NCBI GenBank assembly: GCA_947623775.1
Contig: CANQHL010000002.1
Span: 1 to 52,068, forward strand
Origin: an uncultured Clostridia bacterium
GTDB lineage: Bacteria; Bacillota; Clostridia; Christensenellales; UBA1242
DNA length: 52,068 bases
Reading direction: 5' to 3'
The notes under the pieces are model-generated. The model was not told where the DNA came from and ran no database searches. It saw only the letters and a list, made by a program, of their open reading frames with translations. The position numbers were made by a program, and so were the translations under genes. Shown in pieces: positions 1 to 12,000 of this stretch (positions within the stretch are counted from its first letter, which is position 1; every line of letters begins with the position of its first letter).

Positions 1-77
1 AACAACCCGGCACATAGTAACACAATAATAAAGAACAAAGCAAAAAGTGATTTTTTGTTAAAAAGTTTTTCTTTCAT
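1..77 (-). CDS. N-terminus of an exported or membrane protein (partial)
   Basis: Only the first 25 codons are inside the window. The ATG at 77 follows a strong GGAGGGAGT ribosome site. The peptide starts MKEKLFNKKSLF and continues into a hydrophobic stretch (ALFFIIVLLCAGL), which is the layout of a signal peptide or signal anchor: basic n-region, then an h-region of about 13 residues. There is no clear lipobox. The rest of the gene lies off the left edge, so its function is unknown. Two promoters point at it, one of them with a homopolymeric spacer, which suggests a switchable surface protein. Confidence 0.75.
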   Translation of the reverse strand, partial: MKEKLFNKKSLFALFFIIVLLCAGL

Positions 78-119
78 ACTCCCTCCTTTATTTAATTACC
101 AAAGATGCCTTATATAATA

Positions 120-149
120 ATTATAGATATTTTTAGTTCTCCCCGTCAA
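120..149 (-). promoter_or_regulatory. Proximal promoter of the exported-protein gene
   Basis: On the minus strand TTGACG (149-144) and TATAAT (125-120) are separated by 18 bases, about 40 bases upstream of the ATG at 77. It would give constitutive expression independent of the distal homopolymer promoter. Confidence 0.5.
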
Positions 150-225
150 CTTATTTTGTCGAATTTTGTCAGATTTTAGTCAAATTTATGAAATTTTATA
201 GTATTTATACTATATCTACATTAAT

Positions 226-256
226 ATTATACCAATCCCCCCCCCCATTATGTCAA
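226..256 (-). promoter_or_regulatory. Promoter with G10 spacer, candidate phase-variable switch
   Basis: On the minus strand a perfect -35 TTGACA (256-251) and a perfect -10 TATAAT (231-226) are separated by 19 bases. Ten consecutive G residues (C at 237-246 on the plus strand) lie inside that spacer. Loss of two G would restore the optimal 17-base spacing. Slipped-strand changes in poly-G spacers are the known switch in promoters such as meningococcal porA and opc. The downstream gene starts at 77, which leaves a leader of about 140 bases that also contains the proximal promoter. Confidence 0.65.
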
Positions 257-354
257 GTTTTTTACTAATAATTTTACACAAATTTAAAAAATTTTTTATA
301 AAAATGAAATAATACACCGATTTTTTCAAAATTCAGGCTTGGCATGATGGGTCT

Positions 355-720
355 ATATTTCCATGAAAATCGTAAGATTGGTGAATTTAAAAGACAATGA
401 AATTTAATGTTTCAAATATCACATCATTCGATTTAAAAGACAAAGAAATATGGATTTTTTAATTAGCACACAATTCGCTAAATATGGAGACTAAGTCTCC
501 CGTCCAACATCTGGTTGGGTGCATTATGCACTTTTTGTTCACTTCGTGTGCCTTAGGCACTTTTTGTTCATTTCGTGTGCCTTAGGCACTTTTTGTTCAC
601 TTCGTTTATGTGGTATTTAAAAGATAATGAGATTGAATGTTTTAAATATAATCAAATTCGCTAATGATGGAGACTAAGTCTCCCGGCAAGCATCGGGTTT
701 GGTTGCTTTTTATTTTTAAA
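355..720 (-). repeat. Left copy of the mosaic hairpin repeat family
   Basis: Two repeat units, read on the minus strand, carry the same modules as 49720-50330. There is a GGAGAC-TTA-GTCTCC hairpin (plus coordinates 486-500 and 669-683). It is followed by a TTAGCGAAT box and an AT-rich block related to AAATTTCATTGTCTTT. GTGC..TTA..GCAC palindromes (519-531, 548-560, 577-589) precede a CCAAC-CAGAT-GTTGG hairpin. No open reading frame fills the region. The stems differ from the right-hand copies by paired changes. Confidence 0.75.
519..606. repeat. Three tandem 29-bp units with palindromic cores
   Basis: The period is exactly 29 bases (palindromes start at 519, 548 and 577). Each unit has a 13-base palindrome followed by TTTTTGTTCACTTCG, or TTCATTTCG in one unit. 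The first palindrome is GTGCATTATGCAC and the other two are GTGCCTTAGGCAC, so one stem pair changes from A-T to C-G without loss of pairing. Confidence 0.8.
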
Positions 721-730
721 AGTTGTATAA
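703..730 (+). promoter_or_regulatory. Promoter of the rmlA-like operon
   Basis: TTGCTT (703-708) and TATAAT (725-730) are separated by 16 bases, 18 bases before the ATG at 748. The -35 element lies at the edge of the repeat unit that ends near 705, so the repeat may have supplied part of this promoter. Confidence 0.5.
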
Positions 731-747
731 TACTAAAGGAGGATTTT

Positions 748-1602
748 ATGAAAGGTGTTATTTTAACTGCCGGTGGCGCAACAAGACTGAAACCTATCAC
801 CGATGTGTATGGAAAAGCACTTGTGCCAATTTACGACAAACCTATGATTTATTATGGAATAAGTCTTTTAATCAAAAGTGGTGTTAAAGATATTGCTATT
901 GTTTGCAGTCCAAGTGATTTGAATCTTTACCGCTCCATGTTTGATGGAAGATTTAAAAATCTGGGACTTGATTTTAAAGTCTACGTTCAAACCACGCCGC
1001 TAGGAACAGCCGATGCCGTGAAAAGTGCACTGCCTTTTATTGAAAATGAAGACTTTGTGCTGCTTTTTGCCGACAATATCTTTGTTATGGAGGGCATGGA
1101 AACGCTTCTAAAAAAGGCAATACGGGAAAATGAAGGACTTGTTATGTTTACCCTTCCTGTAAGCAATCCGGAAAAATTCGGAGTTGTTAATGTGCAAGGT
1201 GACAAGGTTGTTGAAATGGAAGAAAAACCAGAAAAACCTAAGACAAATTTGATTGCAACCGGTCTTTATGTTTTATCAAAAGAAACATCTGCCAAATTGC
1301 AAGACTTGAAATTGTCACCACGTGGCGAATACGAAATGACTGATATTTATCAATCATACATAAGTGAGGGCAAATGCAGACAAGTCACTCTTCCCGAGAG
1401 TTGCAAGTGGTTGGATACGGGGACATTTGATTCACTTCTTGAATGCTCACAAACAATCAAGGATTTTGAAGATAAGCACGGAATTTATGGTTGCCCTGAG
1501 CTTGAACTTTACAAGCAAGGATTTATAAGCAAAGAAAATTTGCTTTCAAGCATTGAACATTATAAAAAAGATTATAAAGATAAAATTTTAAAATCCTTGT
1601 AG
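748..1602 (+). CDS. rmlA: Glucose-1-phosphate thymidylyltransferase-like nucleotidylyltransferase
   Basis: This is a sugar-phosphate nucleotidylyltransferase of the RmlA/RfbA type. It would condense a sugar 1-phosphate with an NTP to an NDP-sugar, the first step in making activated sugars such as dTDP-rhamnose for cell-surface glycans. The 284-residue length fits the short class I enzymes. Visible motifs are GGATRLKPIT (residues 9-18, nucleotide-binding loop), K-x-L-x-P-I-Y-D-K-P-M-I-Y-Y (23-35), an F-A-D-N metal-binding segment near 108, EEKPEKP near 154 and KWLDTGT near 227. The start at 748 is chosen because AGGAGG precedes it and the protein begins at the conserved G-V-I-L-A/T-A-G-G strand. 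A longer upstream frame runs into the repeat and is not likely. No other rml genes are present, so dTTP or glucose specificity is inferred. Confidence 0.85.
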   Translation: MKGVILTAGGATRLKPITDVYGKALVPIYDKPMIYYGISLLIKSGVKDIAIVCSPSDLNLYRSMFDGRFKNLGLDFKVYVQTTPLGTADAVKSALPFIENEDFVLLFADNIFVMEGMETLLKKAIRENEGLVMFTLPVSNPEKFGVVNVQGDKVVEMEEKPEKPKTNLIATGLYVLSKETSAKLQDLKLSPRGEYEMTDIYQSYISEGKCRQVTLPESCKWLDTGTFDSLLECSQTIKDFEDKHGIYGCPELELYKQGFISKENLLSSIEHYKKDYKDKILKSL

Positions 1603-1611
1603 TGGTGAAAA

Positions 1612-2193
1612 ATGCCAAAAAGTGAAATCACAGTTGAAGTTTTTAATAATTTTAAGGAAATCAATCAAATTTTAAATGATAGGGGTTATAATATCGTTGA
1701 AAAGTACACTCTTTTTGATTGTTATTTTTCTAAATACCCATTGTCGCAACTTGAAAAAATGAGTTATATCGACATTTTAAATAATTCAATTTTGTTGCGG
1801 GAATGCCCCGAAAACAGCTTTAAAAAAATGGTTTTCAAGAAAAAAGAAATAGATGAAAATCAAAATGTAATTGCAGAAGAAAAAATTTCAACTTATGTGA
1901 ATGATATTGAGAGTGCAAAAGCAATTTTTTTGGCTGCCGGTTTTTGCGAATGGTGCAATCTGACAAATAAAAGTTACGTGTTTGAAGATGGCGAACACTC
2001 ATTTGTAATTCAAGTTGTGGACGACCTCGGAATTTTTCTTGAACTTGAAGAAAATGAAAAAATGCAAGGAGAAAGCAAGGAAAAAATTTCTCAAATGACT
2101 GCTTTTGTTAAGACGCTGGGATTAAACCTCGGCTCTGATTTTTCTTGCAAGAAAAATTATTTGAAATTTCAAAAAGAGTTAAAACATTATTGA
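1612..2193 (+). CDS. CYTH-domain-like protein
   Basis: 193 residues, starting 9 bases after the rmlA-like stop, so translationally linked to it. The alternation of charged strands (TVEVFNNFKEI, FKKMVFKKKEIDENQNV, SYVFEDGEHSFVIQVVDDLGIFLELEENE) resembles the CYTH fold (CyaB-type adenylate cyclase and thiamine triphosphatase), which binds triphosphates in a tunnel lined by E-x-E and basic residues. The canonical N-terminal E-x-E-x-K is only partly kept (EITVEVF), so activity on triphosphates is uncertain. It could be an inactive or divergent member. Its 3' end overlaps the convergent lipoprotein gene by 7 bases. Confidence 0.55.
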   Translation: MPKSEITVEVFNNFKEINQILNDRGYNIVEKYTLFDCYFSKYPLSQLEKMSYIDILNNSILLRECPENSFKKMVFKKKEIDENQNVIAEEKISTYVNDIESAKAIFLAAGFCEWCNLTNKSYVFEDGEHSFVIQVVDDLGIFLELEENEKMQGESKEKISQMTAFVKTLGLNLGSDFSCKKNYLKFQKELKHY

Positions 2194-3035
2194 TTTTTGC
2201 GTTTTGGGAACTTTATAATTACGATACATGCAGACATCACAAAAAGCGGAATAAACAATGCAAAAAATATCCACCAGCCATAGTGAATTTGCAAAATGCT
2301 AAGGCTTATTTTGTCGTCTGCTTTTAATGAGTTTTCCACCCATATATGATGATAATGCCCGTCACTGCCCCGATAGGACAAATTTGCATTGGATTTCAGT
2401 TGCTGATATGGCGTGGAATAAATGTATATAAACTGTGGATTATATTCGCTTTTGATTTCATCTTCAAACGAAAACCCCTTTGCCGCATCCAAAAACAAAT
2501 TTCTATATCTCTCGCCGACAAGTGTTTCCCCATCTTTCATTTGGGCTGAAAAGGGAAATACACCCTCGCTTTTTTGCTTGGTGAGAAAAAGTCCGTCTTG
2601 CGTTTGCGCTTGATTTTCGGACTTGTGATAATATTGCCATGAAGCTGTTGATGTGAAGATAACATCAAAACCCGCACAACTGTTTTTCTCATCATACTCC
2701 ACATTTGTCAAAAGCACACCTTTATTGATTCTGTACTCTTTCACCGGATTTTCTATGTAGGTTAATGCCAAAGACACGAGCATTTCATTACGCAAAATAT
2801 CAATCTTGGACTGCAAACTTTTTCTGAATTCCAACTCCTCTTTTAGCGAAGATGAAACCCGTTTCATTTTTTGATTGTCAATGCCAAATCTTACACTCTG
2901 GGTGATTGTGCTGCCACTATTTGACAAAGATAACAAAATATATTCGTTTGAAATTTCAATGCTTTTAGTTTTTGTGCAACCGCATAAAACAGACATTGTA
3001 AGCAATAAAATTATTAAAAATGAAATCTTTCTCAT
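2187..3035 (-). CDS. Lipoprotein with C-terminal membrane helix
   Basis: 282 residues. The N-terminus has a basic n-region, a leucine-rich h-region and a lipobox ending in LCGC (Cys 20), so it should be lipidated outside the membrane. The last 30 residues hold a second strong hydrophobic helix (WWIFFALFIPLFVMSACIVIIKF) followed by a basic tail (PKRKNQ), so the protein would be anchored at both ends with about 230 residues exposed. I recognise no enzymatic motif. The start lacks a Shine-Dalgarno site, although the signal peptide begins exactly here. It follows the giant lipoprotein gene on the same strand, separated by a terminator hairpin. Confidence 0.8.
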   Translation of the reverse strand: MRKISFLIILLLTMSVLCGCTKTKSIEISNEYILLSLSNSGSTITQSVRFGIDNQKMKRVSSSLKEELEFRKSLQSKIDILRNEMLVSLALTYIENPVKEYRINKGVLLTNVEYDEKNSCAGFDVIFTSTASWQYYHKSENQAQTQDGLFLTKQKSEGVFPFSAQMKDGETLVGERYRNLFLDAAKGFSFEDEIKSEYNPQFIYIYSTPYQQLKSNANLSYRGSDGHYHHIWVENSLKADDKISLSILQIHYGWWIFFALFIPLFVMSACIVIIKFPKRKNQ

Positions 3036-3059
3036 AAAATATAAATATTTAGCAAGTGC

Positions 3060-3098
3060 AAAAAAAAGAATATCAAAAGCTGATATTCTTTTCTTTTT
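3060..3098. terminator. Bidirectional terminator after the giant lipoprotein gene
   Basis: A 9-bp stem AGAATATCA (3067-3075) pairs with 3081-3089 around a 5-base loop. An A run on one side and a T run on the other allow termination in both directions. It lies just beyond the stop of the 3098 gene. Confidence 0.8.
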
Positions 3099-6000
3099 TA
3101 TTGGGTTATAAATCTTGCCTTATAACTATCTCCATTATGGTAAATTTCCAAACTCTTGCCGTTTTTACCCGCAATAGTTGTTGGTGCAAGGTCTCTTATG
3201 TTGTCAACACCTTCGGTTCTGGAATCCTGCGAAGCGTAGTTGTCGCCTTCATTGTTAACCTGATTTTTTTGCCCTTTAACAACACCAACAAGTTTTTGCC
3301 CTGAAACAGTATCGACAAGTGCATGAATGTAGCCCTGATCTATTGAAGCAGCAATGCCACCAAACATGTCACCATTAGAGCCCTCTCCTGGACTTTGTTC
3401 ACTTCGTCCAATTTGTCCATTGTTGTAAAGATAATCTAATTTGCCATTTGCATTGGTAACAACTATTCCGCCACCATAGCAATGTATTGGACAATTGCTA
3501 TCTGCTCCAAATGTTATATCACCCTCGTTTCCGCAATAAGAAATTGTTGCGTTATCACTATTACCAAGCACTATACCCGCAAGGTTTATAAAGCTGTCAT
3601 TTACCGATGCCATAACTGAAATGTTGCTTTCATTGAAGCATGTGTCAATTTTGGCAACTCCCGAAATATTGAACAATGCAATTCCTGCAAATGCAAAGTT
3701 TAAAGTTAACCCTTGAGGTGCTGTAAAGTTCAAACTATATTTATTGTAGCACTCTGTTATGCTTGCCCTGTTGACTGCGACAATGCCGCCAATAAATACT
3801 CTGTTGGCTCCATCACCTTTTAGCTTTATCGTTAAGTTTATGAGTGAAACATTGCTTATCTTGCCATTGTTTTCATAAGCAAGAGGTGCAAACATTATTT
3901 GATTGTTTTTAAGTTGATATGCTGAATCCTTTCCATCGGAAATCTCGTAATTGATGTTTAAATTGCTTATTGTTGCCCCGCTTTCTATCGTCTTGAACAA
4001 TGATGAGTAATTGTTGAATTTGAGGTCGGATTGGCTGTATCCGTCTAATACAAATCCATTTTTCTCTTCATCTTTTTCAATAATTGTGTCACTTATGATT
4101 TTTACTTCGTGACCTTCACCACTGAGTGACGCTTTGAATGATTCAAAAATACGCTTTCCGTCTTCAAATAAGTAACTAATTGGAATATCAAAATTGCCCT
4201 TTAGTGCGAAGTAAATTCCATTTTCATTTCGCAATCTCATATTCTTAAAGTCGTCAGCACTGTAAATTTCATATGCAGTTTCACTGCTCGTGCCGTCACC
4301 CTTGCTGAACAAGTTGTATTTGACATCTTTTGTGCTTGAATATGCAACGCCCTCACTGTAAATGTACAATTTATCTTCTTGTTCATTCAAATACCTTACC
4401 TTAATATATATGGTTCGAGCATAAATTGTACCTATTTGTTTTGGCATATAAAATTTGTTATTTATATCTTTGTCTATATTGTAATCTATAATGAAGCCGT
4501 TTTCTGGTTTGTTTCCAATTGTCATGCTTATATAATATTCTTTTGCAAGACCATCATCTTCTTCCCAGTTCCATTCAAATCTTTGCAACTCTTCGTTCCA
4601 AGTAAGGGTTAATCCCTCAGTTGATGTGGCTTGAACGTCCATTGTTGTTAAGTCACTCAAAAGCAATTTCTTGGCATTAACTTGAGTCACTTCCTGAGCA
4701 TCTATAACTTGTATTTGCAATTTTGTATAGTTGCTTGCAACGGTGAATTTCTTGCTGATCGACATGTTGTCAATTTCAGTTGGAGAAACCTCTTCGCCAT
4801 TTGTTGTAACATTAATCACAATCTTATAGCAAGACTTGTCGCCGGTGATGTCTACCGAATCAAAATACTCTGTAAAGTCAATGATTGTTTTATCATTTTC
4901 AAGTTTGACTTCGTATAAGTCTTTGGTCATGTTTTTCAGTTTATAAACATCTTCTATCACTAATGGTTGAGATATAATTGTACCCTTTCCATATGCGTAT
5001 ACACTTAAAGTTATTGCTCCAGAGCAATCATTGAGTTGTCCTTCGTCAGGAACATATACGACTTTTATCTTATCACCCTCAACATTATCGCGGGCAAAAC
5101 TGTATTTACCACTAACTTCAACCCGTCTTTGGTCACCCGATGGAGTTTGATAATCGGCGTAAACTGTGAGTCTTTCCGCCGTATCTTCATCAGTGTAATC
5201 CTTTTCTGGATTTGGTCTTGAATTTGCAAAATAAATTGTATTGTCAATTATAAATGATATTTCACCATTGTCCACGCCATCTCCTGTTAACCTTTTTTCA
5301 AGGTAAGGAGTTCTTGTTTTGGTAAATCTTTCCTCATCATTCACCTTGCTTCGCAGAACTTGTGCCCCATCTTCATAGAAAACTTTTTCATGAATTATGA
5401 AATAATTTCCTTGTATGCTCTTCTTGGCATTTGCAACACTGCTACCGTTCTCCACACGTTTTGCCGCAACAACTGTTACTTTCAACGTGTAGTATTCATA
5501 ATTCGTATCAAAGTTAAGACCATCAAAGACTGTCACATCAGGCTCTATCTCGCTGTAGAAAAACGTGTCATGTTTGAGTCCCGCATCGGAGTTGCTTTCA
5601 TAATATGAGATGACAATTTCATAAATAAGTTCGACTTTCTGTTTGCCTGCAAACTCACCATCATATACCTCTGGCAAATTATCGACGTTGGTTGGAATGC
5701 TTACGCTGCCTTTCTCAATGACGTAAGGGTCTGCCTGACTTAACATTCTTGCCTGCAATACAGTTTCTGCAGATTTCAAAATAGGATTGATTTCCTCTCC
5801 CTCGGCATTGAATAATTTCAAAATGTATTCTGCACCATTTGACAAATCTTCATTTTTCTCCATTTGGAAGGTGCCACCATTTCCGCCTAAGAACGCATGA
5901 TATTCAGTTGCACTCTCCTCCAAACTGCAATAACCTGTCATATATTGAGGTACAACATCCTTAGGGTAAATGTCGCTTTCATAATAATAGCCATCTCCAC

Positions 6001-9000
6001 CGGCTACAAGTGTATTGTTGTTGCCCATAAAGAACTTCAATGTTCCGGTGACTTCAGCGTCTCTTTGGTTGTATCCTATCACTATATTGCCATTGCTGGT
6101 TGAAAGGGTTGGTGCTTGCAATTTATACACACCCTCGCGTCCGCCTAATTCACTCTCTTTTCCAGCAATCATATAAGTGAAACTTTCAACTACAAGAGAG
6201 CCATTCATTTTATCATATGAGCCACTGAGTGCAATGCTTATATACTCATAATTGCCTGTTGTATCAAAGTCTATTAATGCCTTGCCTTCTTTGTCAAATT
6301 CAAGTTGTTTTGAAGATTGTTCGCCGCGTTCATGCTTATATTTTACAAGCAACTTAAATTCACGACCAATGTCTCCGCTTACACTTATTGTGCCTGAATC
6401 AAACACAATATTTGACGCATCAAGGTCAAGATATGTCAAGTTGAATACTGCACTTTTGCCGTTTATGACATATCCCATTCGAGCCTCGCTGCTTAACGCT
6501 GCTGGACCATTATCATTTGCACAAGCATAAACATCAACTTGCAATTTCTCATTGAACGTCAAATCTTTGTCGTCTAATTCCTTTCGGAGTTGGGTCATGT
6601 TTACTTTAAACTTTTTGCCCCCATCAAGTGTAGTTATAACATTGTTGATTTCCGTGTCGTCTTTGCGTATACGCCAAATTTTTTCATGTTCATCATATTC
6701 AATTTTTAATTCTACGCGATCATTTTTTGATGGAGTGCCACCGACAAATTTTCTTATTGACATTTTGTAAACAGTTGCCATTTGATCAACATAAGTTTCG
6801 CCATTATAGAATTTTGTGTTTTGTGCTGTAAATTCTGCGTAATAGTAATTTTTGCCGTTTTCTCTGTCTTCCTCTTCCGTCAAATCATAAATAGGTGCCG
6901 GAGAAATGTAAACAGGAATTGAGCTGTCACAAACATCTGATTGTATATTGGATGAATCACTTCCTTGATATGCCGTAAGTTGATATTCTCCCGCAGGAAT
7001 AGAATTGCCATAATCATCAAATAGTATGCCATCATCTGCTATACCCATTGCGGATTCTTGAATAAGCTTGTTTATCATAACTCTAAGATTGGTTGCATCA
7101 TTGTCCGCTCTTATTTCTATTTCATAATCATTTAATGCTTTTAAATATGATGTGTTTTCATGACCTCCAGCATGATAATACTCAATTTGCATATCAGGAA
7201 TAAGTTTGTATGCAGGAACAGTCATTTGATAAGTTTTATTTGGTCGTACTCCATCAGATGACATTTGTGTGAATTTTAACACTAGTCGCATCTCAGAGAA
7301 TCTGCCAACTTCAAATTCAAAAGGTGCGGTATAAGAACTAAGTCTTTCTTGTCCCATAACAATTGATTTATATCCGCCGGCAGGAGCGCTTTCTCCAAAA
7401 CCCGTAATTATATCTTGCATAAACTGAGAATCTTTAAATTTATCTTTGTTAAATACGATTTTTCCATTTTCAACTTGAAGTGAATATGGTTTGTTAAATT
7501 TCTTAAAGTTTATACCTTGGCTTAAATCTGAAGATAGAACTTTTTCGTCGGCACTTATTGCCTTAATTTGAATGGTATATACAGTTCCCGGACTTATGAA
7601 AGTAAATTCACTTCCACTCAAATTTATTGTGCTTATGCTTGAATAATATCTGTTTACTTCTATTTTTTCTTCACCCTTTATGAAATATATCAGATATTGT
7701 CCTGGACGCTTTGTCTCATCGGCGTTATAAATGTTTTCCCATTGTATATTTAATTCATTGTTGTTAATATAATTTCCTTCACTTGTTGTGCTGTTCAACT
7801 TATAGAAATCAAAGTCTGTCGGGTTGAACTGATAATAATTTGAGGCTTTCAATCCAACTCTTGAAACCTTTATATGAATGTTTCCGCCGTTGACCATCGC
7901 AAGTAAATCATCAAGGCATAATCCATAGCATTCTTTATATGAATTGCCGTCAGTTTCACTTCTTTCTTTCGAGAAAGCACCTTTGTCCCCTTCTTCTGTT
8001 GCACGGGTTGACCAATATCCTGCTGCATCTTCTTTTTTGACAAAGATTCTTGTAGTTGCCTCTTCCTCTTCAAAATGAGTTCCATTACCATCTTCATTTG
8101 GCACCATATTGTATACTGTGTAAGTTACGTCAACAACAAATCCTTTTGTAATATCATCTGACGACTTTTCAAATACAATATAGTCTTTGTCAAATGTTCT
8201 TATTCGTCTAGAAGTTGCTGCTGTGTCAATTTTGTAACCAAACTCAAGTTGTTTATAATCCGCTCTTACCGAACCCTCAACCGCTATTGTAAAATCAAGA
8301 CGAATGTTGTCATTATCATGATACGAGGTCAATGTACTATCAAATAGATAAAGTATATCAAGTAATGAGATTTTATAAAGCCCTTGTGTTTCACTATCCT
8401 CAATCGGCGTGAATTCTTTTACATTACTGCTGTTTTCATCTTTTATAACTCTGAATTTTATGCGATCCTCATTATTTTCATCAGTAAAAATTTTAATGCA
8501 AATGACACCAATTTCATCATCAGATTCATCAATGGTGATGGTCTCTATACCTGCCAACTTGATTCCGTTTATATTAAACTCTGCACTTGGCAGCACATTG
8601 CTTTCGCCCGGCTCTAAATCACATGCAATCACTCGTATAGTATATTCGCCATCATTTTCCAAAAGGAATCCATCTTGCATTAAATCAAATTCTTTTACGC
8701 CCGACTCCAACGCTTGCACCTTAGGTGGCTGTGTGCCAATTGTAAATTCAATAATGTATCCAGCATTATTATTGTCGTCCTCAATTGTAAGAAGTCCATT
8801 GTCCTCATTAACTTGCATGCTGCCTTTCTTGTATCTGCTGATTGTAAATTCAGTTATGTTTGAACTTATCGAATTTTCTTGGAAAACTTGAATACTTATG
8901 ACTGTATCTCCCTCTTCAAATTGCACTTCTGATGTTAGTTCAAGCACGTAATTATTTGATTCGTCCTTACTGAATGTATAAATGGTTGTCTTGTCAATAT

Positions 9001-12000
9001 TTGGTTTTACAAGAGATTGTAATTTTAGCCCATCTTCATATCCCGGAATTGTAAGATTTTCACCAAATTTAAAAACAAAGTAAACTTCACTATGTTCTGA
9101 CCAAAGATCGGTAAACGTTATTTTTAATGAGCCTTTTAATTTTCGATTTATAGCCCCCGTCTCGACTGTATTATCCACAAATGTGTGTTTTACACCCTGA
9201 ACGTCTTTAAGTTTTCGCGATGCTATTTGATCTGCTTCATTGCTTCCATAATAAATGACTGTCTCATACTCGGTATTTATTGCACATGTGTAACCATTTA
9301 TAATTGACTCTTTTACATCAATTTCCACATCATCATTGGTGAGTTTTGCATTCTTTTGACTTAATTGTTCCTCCAAATCTACAAGTTTGATTGATGTTTC
9401 ATTGTCAAATGAGAATGGATAAGTGTTTCCGTTATTTTTTATTTCAAGGTTATATTTAAGAGGCCATTGTGAATATTTCGATGAATTTGCCGTCAAATAG
9501 TCACATAATTCAGATGTCCAACTTATGACGCCGCCCTCGATGGATGCTTTAAATTCTTCGGTTGCAACATTTTTAAGTGTGATTGTAACAGGGTCTGAAT
9601 CCAAATAATAATAAGGCTTTTTGTCATTATTGTCTGCTTCAAATATTATTGTGCTTGCACCACTCTGCTCTTTAAGTATGGCAGACGCGTGTGTAACTTC
9701 TTTTGAAAAAGTCATTTCCACACCTTGCAGTTTTACATGCAATGTGTTTTGTGGATCAGTGACCGGCACAGTTATTGTGTACACATCATCTGAAACACCA
9801 TCACTTGTAACCCCAAGGCTAACCTCTGATGGAGGTGTTAACTTTTTGATATATATAGGTTCAGACAATTTTGAATTAAGTTGCTCGCTATGCTTAGCCA
9901 TAATTGTAATTTTCTTTTCGGTGAGATAATCACTTGCTAATTCATCTTTACTTATGCTGAGGCTTAAATTGTAATCTTGTTGTTTGATTTTTCCGTCAAC
10001 GTAAATGTCATATTTGCAACCATTTGCCACAGATTCCCAACTTACTTGTTCACTTTCAACATCAAACTCTAATGTTGGAGTTGCAAGCGTTTTGATAACA
10101 AGAGTGTTTCCACCTTGATTTGTTCTCGCCTTGGACGAAAATAGAATGTACTCGTCCCCTACATATCCATTTTTGTAAGCAATAAGCTCAACGTTAAATT
10201 CCTTTGTCTCTGATTGAGCATAGGCTGTTGCAAAAGGTCCGCCCTTTGAAAGTTCTTCATCTATAAACCTTTGCATCTCAAAACGGCATTCAAGACTTTG
10301 CAAGAAAAATCTTTGACTACAATCGGACAATTCAGAGTTTTTGAGAACGATTGCCAAATAGAAATCTGCAGTTTTATCATCTACACTCGTCCAAGTGAGA
10401 TTTCCATCTGTATATTTTAATTCAGTCGGTGTCTCAATTCTTCTAAACTTGTAGGTTGCAGGAATTGAACTTAAATAATATTCATTCCCCTCATTCTCTT
10501 TTGCTTGCAATGTTATTTGCAGTTCAAAATAGGCACCAAACGTTGTTTGATCAAATAAATCAAATCCGCGATAAATGGTAGAAGTACCTTCCCCGGACAA
10601 ATCAAATCCAGGACCAGCTATAAGGGTTGTTTGGTTAAATAAAGCCCGTGAATAACCTCTTTCTAGTGGTTGATTTCCATTTAACAAAACAACGGCATTT
10701 TTTGACAATGAACTCTCGTCATAAATAAATAATTCTTGTTTATTATATTCGCCATAGTTATCTTTCGTTTGATCTTTAACTTCAATCGTCGGCTTATCAA
10801 TTCTTGTAACAAAAAGTTTTGATTCACAATCCTTATAAATCGTAGAATCATATTCTGCCCCGAGTTTGTCACCTGCAAGACATTCTACTTTAATTTGATA
10901 TTTCTTTGCTTCACTAAATCCGTCTTTGAAATTGTATGTATACTTTTCTTCTTTTATTTGTTCAAGACTAACCTCGCCATCTTTGTTGTCATCGACATAA
11001 ACAATAAATTTGCCTGTATGTTCTTTGATTGTAACATCAAGATGAGGTGTGTCATCTTCTGAGAATGTAACTTCCGGTGTATCAATTTGTCTTTCTACTA
11101 TAAATTGAAATTTTGCAATCCTGTCCTCGTCGTGGAAATTTGAAGAAAAGTACATGTCTCCATTAAATGTATCAAGTGGAAGGCTGAGAATTTCTATAAC
11201 ATAATATCCTTCTGTAGGTAGAGGCATTCCGGGAACAACAATTGTTGTATCATTTATTGTATCTTGCGCAACTTGCGAGCCTGTTTCCTTATTGTAAGTG
11301 GAATCGGTTTTGTAAATTGTGTACTTATATCGGCATGGCTGGTTAATTTCATTCCACGAAAAATATCCATTTGTCTGTGACAAGCTTTTTGTAGCAACAT
11401 CAAGAATGGTGAGAGTTTTTTCTTTTTCACTTAAAATAGCAATATCAACCCCTTCTTCTCTTCTGCCTGCAACCACCTTTATTTTATACTCATCGTGTAC
11501 ATCATGTAGTGGCTCGTGCTCCTTTAAATTCCCGATCGACAATGTAACTTTATCTTGTGCTTTGGTTGTTGTAGATTCCACAAATATGTCATTCACGTAA
11601 ACTTGATAATAGTTTGCATTTGTAATTGCATCAAATGTCAATTTTGATGTTGTGCCCTCAAAACTATGTACTATATTTGAAAAATTGCCAAGTTTATATA
11701 TCTCATAACTTACTTCATCGGAATCAATAACATGATTGACGTGATTGCCGTTGTAATAAAAATCTTCAACTTGTTGTGTTTCTCCATTTATTACAGGAAG
11801 TGCGGTAAAATGCAAATTATATTTACCTGCGGTTAAAGTTGGAAGTTCAAAATTTGCCGTGACGCCACTTGCAGTCACATCATGTGTAATTGTTTTCCCT
11901 GCACAAGTAATTTTAAAATGTGTCAAATAACCACTCTCTGAGAATGTCACTTTTGCCACATTTCCATCAATCAAAACTGTTGGAACGTGCATTGCAAGTT

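Noticed and set aside
519..606. Possible CRISPR array
   Set aside because: Three 29-bp units with palindromic cores, no distinct spacers between them, and no cas genes in the window.
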